Shown piece by piece: positions 56,489 to 64,000 of a stretch of DNA of 64,000 nt. Position numbers and translations under genes: made by a program. The notes beneath the pieces are model-generated. The model made no database searches, was not told the DNA's origin, and saw only the letters and a list, made by a program, of their open reading frames with translations. The stretch spans positions 197,440 through 261,439 of the forward strand of contig JAANYP010002079.1 in NCBI GenBank assembly GCA_020465985.1, in the 5' to 3' direction. Origin of the DNA: Centrapalus pauciflorus (taxonomy: Eukaryota > Streptophyta > Magnoliopsida > Asterales > Asteraceae). Within the stretch, counting starts at the first letter, position 1; every line of letters begins with the position of its first letter.

Positions 56489-57590
56489 GAATCTTTCCTG
56501 ATGAGTGTGCGAGATCTCAATCACTTGATTGAGGACTCAAGAATGCTCAGGGATGGATGGTGATTCGAGTGGGTTTAATCCCATATAAAGATTACTAATA
56601 TATGGCTAGTTCATGTCCGAGAAGTGCCATTGTTTAGTGGAGTCTTTGGGTTAAGGTGATGCTTCGGACCAACGCAATAAACCCAAAGTGACAGTAACTA
56701 AATTGTTCCAGCAGAACACTTGCATCAGCAGAAGTGAAATGGGAACCTCAAGTAGACATTATAGAAGACCTGATGTGAGCAGGGTGAATTGGACAGGTGG
56801 ACTCTGCAGGCAGTGGCAAGGTTGGGTCCAAGTCTAGCTCAATATGATGAAAGGCTCCAAGTTGGGTTGTTAAGCAGGTGTGGAGTTTAAAGTCAGCAAC
56901 CAAAATCCATGATCATAGGTTTTAAAATGTTAGACCCAATAAAGATATGTGTTGGTCAGGAAGCCTAAGCATTTTGTGAAGCTTAGTGGTTTGTAAAAGT
57001 AGAAAAATGTTACTGGTAAGCTGAACAATTTTCCACAATCTGGCCAAATCTGATCTGTAATACCAGTAACATTTTTCTACTTTTACAAACCACTAAGCTT
57101 CACAAAATGCTTAGGCTTCCTGACCAACACATATCTTTATTGGGTCTAACATTTTAAAACCTATGATCATGGATTTTGGATGCTGACTTTAAACTCCACA
57201 CCTGCTTAACAACCCAACTTGGAGCCTTTCATCATATTGACCTAGACTTGGACCCAACCTTGCCACTGCCTGCAGAGTCCACCTGTCCAATTCACCCTGC
57301 TCACATCAGGTCTTCTATAATGTCTACTTGAGGTTCCCATTTCACTTCTGCTGATGCAAGTGTTCTGCTGGAACAATTTAGTTACTGTCACTTTGGGTTT
57401 ATTGCCTTGGTCCAAAGCATCACCTTAACCCAAAGACTCCACTAAACAATGGCACTTCTCGGACATGAACTAGCCATATATTAGTAATCTTTAAATGGGA
57501 TTAAACCCACTCGAATCACCATCCATCCCAGAGCATTCTTGAGTCCTCAATCAAGTGATTGAGATCTCGCACACTCATCAGGAAAGATTC
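56489..57590. repeat. Near-perfect inverted repeat (palindrome), two 530-bp arms
   Basis: 56489-57018 is the reverse complement of 57061-57590 with only about half a dozen to a dozen mismatches by eye and no obvious indels. The loop is 42 bases (57019-57060). A transcript through it would fold into a long hairpin, a possible source of siRNAs. Neither arm contains a recognised coding domain. Confidence 0.93.
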
Positions 57591-58988
57591 GAGGCTACTC
57601 ACATTTCAACAACATTACCACATATGTACACACACTCAAATTTTGTGCTTCTTGAATGGGATTAACATTTCACCTCAAGGACATGGTCTACAATCTTAAC
57701 ATTTCACCTGTGGAATTGATGACTCTGTCACAGTAAGGTGTATTACTCCACCTTGGTTCTGACTTCCAGGTTTATGCATCTTGATTCAGGATTCAACTAC
57801 AATTCTTCTTAAATCCTCAAAATCCATATCAGGCATCTTTGTGTTTTCACAGCACTACACAAAGATCCAACAATCAAACTGATTGATCTAGACATCATTC
57901 GACCATACCTTAACAATAGTGACCCCTTTGCCTTCTGCCCAACTAATTGATATCAACAAATCAGTTCAAGAACTAGACCAGCACTGCTGCGATCACTTCT
58001 GCCCACATGGGCACTGCAGCAACTTCAAACACAAACACTTTTGCGTGTTCTTTGGGCCTTTCTTGGGCACTTCGACAGCAGACATAAACCCACAACAGTG
58101 GTAACATAGCAGCTCACAAACAGGTACAATTAGTCTCACACTTAAAGAGACTCTTTCGAAATTAAAACCAGAAACAACTCACCTGACCAAATATCGTGGC
58201 TCCTAGACTTTGGGACTCAGACCATCTTTAATTGAACTCCTCAACTCCAAACGGTGACTTCAATCACAAATCTTGTCAAGGGCTCAAAAAACAACCTCCA
58301 AGATTGGTTAGCAACACTAGACTCCAACTCGAATTGCCAAATAAAGCCCTTGAACAAAGAATGGACTGATTCTACACTCTACTTCGGTCACCATTGTGGG
58401 TGAATTGAATTCTCAAAAGAATTCCATCGATCTCCTCCTCTGTGATCACCAACAGGCATCAAGATCATCTTCTTGTCCAATCCCTTTCTTTATGTGATCT
58501 GTCTCCAAGCAACAACTCTGGAATAGACGAATCTGCTCGATTTAATTTAAGGCATGTTGTCTTACATGTATTCATAGATTGCATCGGGTCACTTCCTGAT
58601 GAGGCTTTACGAGAAGGAGAATTAGAGGGGTTTCATTTCGATCGGCCACTCTGATCGTCGATCCACTGTTCGCTTTAATTAGGCACCATCTCTCCATCCA
58701 ATTCACAATCAATCACTCTCTTTAGATTGATTCAGATGAAATATCGAACAGGTCGCAGGCATCTCCTGCTGCTATCTTCTTGGGCTGATCGACGTCCAAT
58801 ACGTCTTTTGTATCGACTCACTTTGGTGGCTTCACTATCATTGATCTCCTGGAGTCTCTTCTTGATTCTTTCCTCTCTGATCATGGCTCCACTTGTGCAC
58901 TGTTCAGCCCTCGAACCATCGAACCATCGAACCAGGTTTTAGAGAAAACTAAACAGAGCATCCATTGGTTGTCGTTTCCCTTAACCTG
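57591..58988. other. Interior of the coding-free element, 5' side: no gene seen
   Basis: Sequence between the palindrome and the PBS. Only short unsupported frames; some Cys/His codons near 57980-58060 do not form a convincing zinc knuckle. Confidence 0.55.
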
Positions 58989-59000
58989 GCTCTGATACCA
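58989..59000 (-). other. Primer binding site of the coding-free element
   Basis: The minus strand reads TGGTATCAGAGC (with CAGG following), two bases from the LTR edge; initiator tRNA-Met type. Confidence 0.93.
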
Positions 59001-59002
59001 CT

Positions 59003-59314
59003 TGTAGGAGATAACGCACAACCATGGAGATAAGAATGATCTTCATGTACAACCAATTCATGCACCAAAGTACATACATGAATGCATAAATGAACACACA
59101 TACAAGAACCAAGAATACAGAATGTATCACAGGAATCTTTCTTATTTTATTGAACACCAATGTCATTACAATTGGTCATACAATCACCACCACCCAAAGA
59201 TGATGGTGCTGCACCACCAGCCTCACAGCTGGTGGTTGCCACCTCTCTGATCACAGCCTCTCTTCTCTCCCTCTCTGTATCTATCTGATGTCCTTCTTAT
59301 GATCTGTTCTTGTG

Positions 59315-59390
<76 letters not shown>

Positions 59391-59476
59391 CTAACGTAAC
59401 AGATATGCAACTAATCCCTCTTAGTTACATAAAGCCCCCTCTAAAGTTTTACTACAATACACTAACACACCTCACA
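59003..59476 (-). repeat. 5' LTR of the coding-free element
   Basis: 474 bp; differs from the partner mainly in (TA)n length plus a few substitutions. Confidence 0.93.
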
Positions 59477-59612
59477 GATATTATTTTTCCCAAATACCCT
59501 TATGCATAACAATTATGTTCATCGCGGATGCACCAATGATCATTTAATCCAAGGGTTGTGGTTGGTTCTTTTTTTGGTTTCCGATGCATATGGTGCCCCA
59601 TAGAACCTGACT

Positions 59613-59616
59613 CTAG

Positions 59617-59677
<61 letters not shown>

Positions 59678-60194
59678 AGCATTCCTATGAAATATGTATC
59701 AATCATTGATCAATATAACTGCAAGTTATATACTTCGTACTCTCTGTTTTTCGTTCATATCAAATGTTCTAGTCGAACTACAATATGCAAGCATCAGTTT
59801 ATTGCAAACTCTAAGGCTGTTGCATGCTTATCAAATACAAATGCTATAAATCAAACTGATCGCACTACTGATGGGTCAAGTCATTCAAAGCATAAACTTG
59901 AAGTTACAAATCAAAATAATATGATCGGATCAGTCAAAAACCTAGGAGAAGGATAGCGAGATATGAAACAAAAACTAGAAAGAAATATATGTTAGTAAAG
60001 TAATTAAAACGAGAGAGTATGCAGTCAAAAGCTTGCATCAACATTCAACTCAAATTACGTGAGGAAACTAAATACATAAACGAACTCCAAAAAATTAGGA
60101 TGACTAATTCCACTAACTTATCAACTAACCCACGACTTATTTTTTGAGGCTAAAAACACCGAGGACAAAATCAAATAAACTCCTACGTACAACT
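59613..60194. other. Microsatellite and unplaced flank
   Basis: (TA)n 59623-59664, then (GA)n 59665-59677. The segment 59872-59960 repeats the sequence surrounding CACTA #3 (51664-51703 and 52987-53037) and serves as its empty site. A plus frame there (NSKAVACLSNTNAINQTDRT) may be an old exon; not recognised. Confidence 0.5.
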
Positions 60195-61011
60195 TGTTGG
60201 AAAAAGTGTAAATTTTTCAAAGGAGAAAATGTATTTTCTATATTTTTGGACCAAATATAATTATATATAATTGTGATATATATAATTAGTATTTTGTGGG
60301 TTTGTGTTCTCCTTAAAGAGAGGATTCCAACGATATAAAAAACGTCCAAGACGGAGATAAGATGAATGAGAAATCGATGCTTAAAGATTGGTGTTTGGAA
60401 TGAATGAAACACCGTCTAGTGGGTAAACTTGTGTCCCACATGGGAATGAAGATGAAAACCAAAGTGGGTTTATAAGGAGGAGTGTTGGTTTTACTCCAAT
60501 GCCTACCCGCGCAGGGAGGATGCAAATCTTGGACCTCGAAGGCTAAAATATTTTACACTTTAACAGAATAGGAGATACAACACACTTGATACACTTGGAA
60601 ACACTTTATATTCTACGAAATATTTTACACTTTAACAGCAAGACGTTGTTGCTTCCAAGAATGAAGAACACTTCAAATTCACGTGATTTTTCAAGCAAGT
60701 TGGTTACCTCCGGCAGTACACGCTGTTTTGGCTGTTGTACTCTGGGAAACAGACTTCGAATTAAGGGAATCGTGTCAAAGACGACACTCAGCCTCTTCTG
60801 TATTGTAATTTATTTTTCTATATTGTAATTTCCTTTCCTTGTAATTTTTATTTCCTTTTATTTATTTATTTCCGTGTATTGTAATTTAATTTCTGAAGTG
60901 TAATTCGTAATACATTTCTTATATTTTAGAATTGGTATCGGACACACTATTCCTACACAACTCAACAGCATGAATGTACCACTGTGTTGCTGATATTATT
61001 AAACTCCAACA
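60195..61011 (-). repeat. 3' LTR of the Ty1/copia element
   Basis: TGTTGG...CCAACA ends, 817 bp, immediately downstream of a polypurine tract (minus strand AAAGGGGAGTA, 61012-61022). The left flank CAACT (60190-60194) should be the target duplication; the other copy is outside the window. Confidence 0.85.
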
Positions 61012-61022
61012 TACTCCCCTTT
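61012..61022 (-). other. Polypurine tract of the Ty1/copia element
   Basis: AAAGGGGAGTA on the minus strand, directly before the LTR start TGTTGGAG. Confidence 0.85.
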
Positions 61023-61700
61023 ATCCATGTCCGCATGTTCTATGTCTTTCACACCCAAGAGCTTCTTCATCTCTGTGAACTTCACCTTTCCCAGTGCCTT
61101 AGTTAACACATGTGCACGTTGTTCTTCGGTTCGAATGTACTTAACAACAATATCGCTTCTTTCAACGCATTCACGTATATAGTGGAACCAGGTATCAATA
61201 TGCTTACTCCTCCCGTGGAATACAAGGTTCTTCATCAATGAAATTGTTGACTTGTCTACATACAACACAATCGATTCAACTTGAGACTTAAGTAGATGAC
61301 TAAGTAAAGGTCGTACACAATCGATTCAACTTGAGACTTAAGTAGATGACTAAGTAAAGGTCGTAGCCTAACTCCTTGACATGCTGCACCTGTTGTAGCG
61401 ATTGACTCCGCCTCACATGATGAAAGTGCCACAATTTTCTACTTTTGTGAGCTCCACGAACTCAGATTGTTGTTGAAATAAAATGTCATTCCGCTTGTGC
61501 TCTTTCGATCATCAACATCACCTCCCAAGTTGCTATCGGTAAACCCCACCAAGGTTTCATTTGTTGTTTTCCATGAGTAGAATAGACCCGTGTATATCGT
61601 TCCCTTGACATATCGTACAATATGCTTTATGGCTTGAACATGTTGAGTCGTGGGTCGTTCAAAGTATCGGCTCACAATCCCAACGGCATAAGCTAGATCG
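61023..61700 (-). pseudogene. RNase H region of the Ty1/copia element
   Basis: Minus strand. 61675-61439 has SRYFERPTTQHVQAIKHIVR, YVKGTIYTGLFYS, GFTDSNLGGDVDDRKSTSGM with the first catalytic Asp. 61268-60999 has SKHIDTWFHYIRECVERSDI, VVKYIRTEEQRAHVLTKALG and KFTEMKKLLGV. Between them, 61266-61365 holds a 50-bp tandem duplication that shifts the frame. The family's ADILTK motif reads AHVLTK. Confidence 0.88.
61266..61365. repeat. 50-bp tandem duplication inside copia pol
   Basis: TCGATTCAACTTGAGACTTA starts at both 61271 and 61321; two exact adjacent 50-bp units. Confidence 0.92.
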
Positions 61701-62660
61701 GGTCGAGTCTGTAAAAGGTAATGTAAACTACCAACTACACTCTTGTACTCGGGGGTTTACAAGTACTCCAGCTCCATCCTTGCTGAGTTGCAACTTTGAT
61801 TCCATCGGGACTTTAGTTAAATTAGAATCTGCCATTCCTGTTTTTTCAAGAATCTTCTTTGCATATGTGGACTGCCTCAAAGAAATCCTCCCATTATATT
61901 GTATTACTTCTATTCCCAGATAATAAAGAAAGAGACCCAAGGTCACTCATTTCAAATTGACTTTGCACTTGGGCTTTAAACTTCACTATAGCAGCAACAT
62001 TTGTACCTGTCACTATCAGATCATCCACATAAACTCCAACAATCAAAGTCTCTTCATTTAAATGTTTTGAATACACTGCATGTTCATGTGGGTAGCGATT
62101 AAAACCAAGGTCCTTTAAACTTTTGTCTAGCCGTGTATTCCAAGCTCTCGGGGCTTGACGAAGCCCGTAAAGTGCCTTAAACAGCCTATACACCTTCAAA
62201 GGCTGATCCTTCTTGACAAACCCATCAGGTTGGGATACATAGACTTCCTCTTTGAGCTCTCCATTTAAAAACGCAGATTTCACGTCGAGATGGTGTACAT
62301 CCCACCTCTCCGTTGCTGCTATGGCTAGTTACAACAGTATTTTCTCCATTCGAGCGACGGGTGCGAACACTTCCTTGAAATCTTTACCTTGCTTCTGAAC
62401 GTAGCCTTTCGCGACAAGCCGAGCCTTATATTTGATCACATCACCCTTTGAACTTCTCTTTAGCTTGTACACCCACTTCAACCCAATAGGTACATGCCCT
62501 GCCGGTGAGTTTCCAAGTTTGATTTCTTTCTATCGAGTCCAGCTCCATTTTCATAGCTAGCTGCCATTCTTCATCCTTTTTGGCTTGAGCATAGTTAGCT
62601 GGTTCATCTTCATCGATGAAGTACAGCTGATCATCACCAAGTTCCACCCTCCCATATCGT
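61701..62660 (-). pseudogene. Reverse transcriptase of the Ty1/copia element
   Basis: 62647-62441 begins RT with EPANYAQAKKDEEWQLAMKM and LDSIERNQTWKLT. 62283-61894 contains KSAFLNGELKEEVYVSQPDG, YRLFKALYGLRQAPRAWNTR and the catalytic YVDDLIVTG. 61946-61728 continues with FLYYLGIEVIQYNGRISLRQ and STYAKKILEKTGM. The frames are separated by a frameshift in the K(G/A)RLVAKG region (about 62450-62290) and stops near 61894. All copia RT blocks are present. Confidence 0.9.
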
Positions 62661-63451
62661 GAATAAATATCAGTGAGCGGTCGAGAACCTATTGGACCAC
62701 AACTACTCGAGTCGTTGGCTTGGGAATCGGCATTAGAAATACCAACACTGCCTCTTCACTTGGATGTACATTACCTAAGTCGGGGAATTCAAAAATCTCC
62801 TATAAAGCATCAACAAAATGAGAATGTGAGGTGTTTACAGGTGCAGAGGTACCTAATGCATCGACGTGCGATCACGTCTTGTGGTCGTCACTTGAGCACT
62901 CTATATCAAATATTTTAAATGATGTAACCTGCGAAGACTTATTACTGCTAGCTTCATCTTACCAAGACCAGCTTCTCTCCTCTTCAAATTTTACATCTTT
63001 GCTAATGTGTAGCTTATCCGTTTCAGGATCATACAAGCGACATGCTTTTGTACCCTGTTTAACACCCAAATAAACCATCTTTCTGCTACGATCATCAAGT
63101 TGTCTTAAATACGGGCTTGTGACCTTCACGTGAGCAACACAACCAAAGATTTTAACATGATCCACATTTAGTTTCATACCTGACAATGCTTAATAAGGAG
63201 TGCAACCGGTTAGCGCTTTATTTGATAGTCGATTCAGAATGTACACTGCATGTCTCACTGCCTCCCCCCAAAAACTCATCAGCATATTCATGCTTTTCAA
63301 CATACTTCTTACCATTTCAACTACGGTTCGATTTCTACGTTCCACAACCCTGTTTTGTTGTGGGCTGTAAGGTGCGGTGAATTGCCTTGCTATTCCAAAA
63401 TCTTCACAATATCTTGCAAAATCGTGTGACATGAACTTGCCACCGCGATCT
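62661..63451 (-). pseudogene. Integrase (C-terminal part) of the Ty1/copia element
   Basis: 63432-63190: FMSHDFARYCEDFGIARQFT, APYSPQQNRVVERRNRTVVE (with the catalytic Glu), FWGEAVRHAVYILNRLSNKA. 63186-62959: DHVKIFGCVAHVKVTSPYLR, KMVYLGVKQGTKACRLYDPE and ISKDVKFEEERSW. The S-DRGGKF sequence at 63432-63451 has Lys where Glu is usual. The core upstream of it is separated by CACTA #4. The stretch 62661-62958 is an acidic, poorly conserved linker. Confidence 0.88.
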
Positions 63452-64000
63452 CACTACAAGAAAATGGGCTTTTTGCAACGACAAAAGTCGTCTCTGAAAA
63501 GTAAAAAGTCGTCTCAAAAGGGCTACTGCGATGACAAGTCGTCGCAAAAAAGTCGTCGCAATAAACTTGTATCAAATGACTTTTTGCGACGACAAATGTA
63601 ACTCTTTTGCGACGACTAAAAGTCAACAAAAATCGTGCCATGTCATCACCTTTTGCAACGACATGTCGTCGCAATAGATTATCGTTAAATAGCCTTTTAA
63701 AATAAATCAGAAATCTTTAGGGACGACTGGTGTCGTCGCAAAAACTACTTTACTATAATATATATATTCTTTTATTAACTTTTACATAATTATTTAACAA
63801 TTAACAAGAAAAAAATATGTAGCAATTAATATGAAAAACTTTAACATATTTATTTAACAATTAACATAAACACATAAATAAATATATATATATTAGTTGT
63901 TTAGATATTTTTAAAACATTACAACTACATATTTAAAACATAAATACTAGAATATTAAATAATAAAAACACAACATATCACTGTATATTTCTATTTGTAT
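63452..64000. mobile_element. CACTA element #4, left end, with GTCGTCGCA subterminal repeats (continues beyond the window)
   Basis: CACTACAAGAAAATGGGC begins inside the copia integrase at 63452, preceded by TCT (candidate 3-bp duplication). About ten GTCGTCGCAA / TTGCGACGAC units lie within the first 300 bases, followed by AT-rich DNA to the window end. It shares the first 14 bases of its terminus with CACTA #3 but not the subterminal repeat. Confidence 0.87.

Larger units (their letters stand above)
54606..59476 (-). mobile_element. Coding-free LTR retrotransposon (LARD-like), complete
   Basis: LTRs 54606-55091 and 59003-59476 (TGTAGGAGATAACGC...CACACCTCACA), nearly identical outside the (TA)n. 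The PBS beside the right LTR and the polypurine tract beside the left LTR set the minus orientation. A perfect GATAT duplication (54601-54605, 59477-59481) flanks it. The 3.9-kb interior has no recognisable gag or pol and contains a palindrome of about 1.1 kb. It must move with proteins from another element. The PBS, PPT and LTR size suggest a copia-type partner (inference). Confidence 0.92.
53525..59612. mobile_element. GGTTC-ended element (copy 2), split by an LTR element
   Basis: Left end: GAGGTTCAATGGGGCAC...GGGAACC...GAACCAA. The right end, inverted, reads CAGGTTCTATGGGGCACC...GGAAACC...AGAACCAA; both then share an ATGCATAAGGG block, giving imperfect inverted ends of about 100 bp. The right end lies beside (TA)n. 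Copy 1 (16842-17139) shares the right end. Contents: (CT)n, (CA)n, a GC-rich GGCGACCACC segment and an acidic GATGAAGATGCATC minisatellite. The class is not established. Confidence 0.55.
60195..63451 (-). mobile_element. Ty1/copia retrotransposon (3' part), cut by CACTA #4
   Basis: Minus strand, order integrase, RT, RNase H, PPT, LTR: the Ty1/copia order. The 3' LTR is 60195-61011. The 5' part lies right of the window, beyond the CACTA at 63452. Confidence 0.93.

Noticed and set aside
61260..61370. CRISPR-like or other regularly spaced repeat
   Set aside because: Only two adjacent identical units without spacers; a simple tandem duplication. No CRISPR is expected in plant nuclear DNA and none was seen.

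Overview
The window looks like repeat-dense nuclear DNA from a flowering plant, probably a eudicot; I cannot name the species from sequence alone. I found no intact host gene. Almost everything is transposable elements nested in one another: three Ty3/gypsy chromoviruses with an integrase C-terminal chromodomain, two Ty1/copia-type elements with recognisable coding sequence, Sirevirus-like fragments, a coding-free LTR element, a PIF/Harbinger element, a Mutator-like element (MULE), four or five CACTA elements or ends, a small foldback MITE, and a GGTTC-ended element. Long (TA)n tracts recur throughout.

Layout. 1-16841: Ty3/gypsy #1 (+), whose 3' LTR is split by Ty3/gypsy #2 (-, 6035-15782, TSD GTTTT). 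16842-17139: end of a GGTTC-type element. 17204-18828: a lone CACTA end and a Sirevirus 3' region. 18829-19956: an LTR of about 1.1 kb. 19957-21256 and 31811-32330: repeat A, split by the Harbinger element (21257-31810, TSD TTA). That Harbinger is itself interrupted inside its transposase gene by a 5.8 kb MULE (22697-28495) carrying a plant-mobile-domain gene and other cargo. 32725-39069: Ty3/gypsy #3 (-, TSD TCGGA). 39880-41895: repeat B, a paralogue of A that lacks the Harbinger but carries a 304-bp MITE. 41896-43573: Sirevirus fragment and a second copy of the 1.1-kb LTR, inverted. 43666-47295: CACTA remnant (-) split by a young gag-only copia element (45307-47261, TSD AAACC). 47296-48354: pieces of a leucine-rich-repeat receptor kinase. 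48355-51663 and 51704-52983: two CACTA elements. 53525-59612: a GGTTC-type element containing a coding-free LTR element (54606-59476, TSD GATAT) with a palindrome of about 1.1 kb. 60195-63451: 3' part of a Ty1/copia element (-), cut by another CACTA that runs off the right edge.

How the parts relate. The transposition proteins are transposon-internal (Gag, protease, RT, RNase H, integrase, DDE transposases, Myb-like accessory protein). Most are broken by nonsense or frameshift mutations, so this is an archive of insertions and not a working locus. The exceptions are the Gag of the young copia element, which is open from end to end, and a coiled-coil ORF in the MULE. Several insertions can be proved inside the window, because a paralogue without the insertion is also present.
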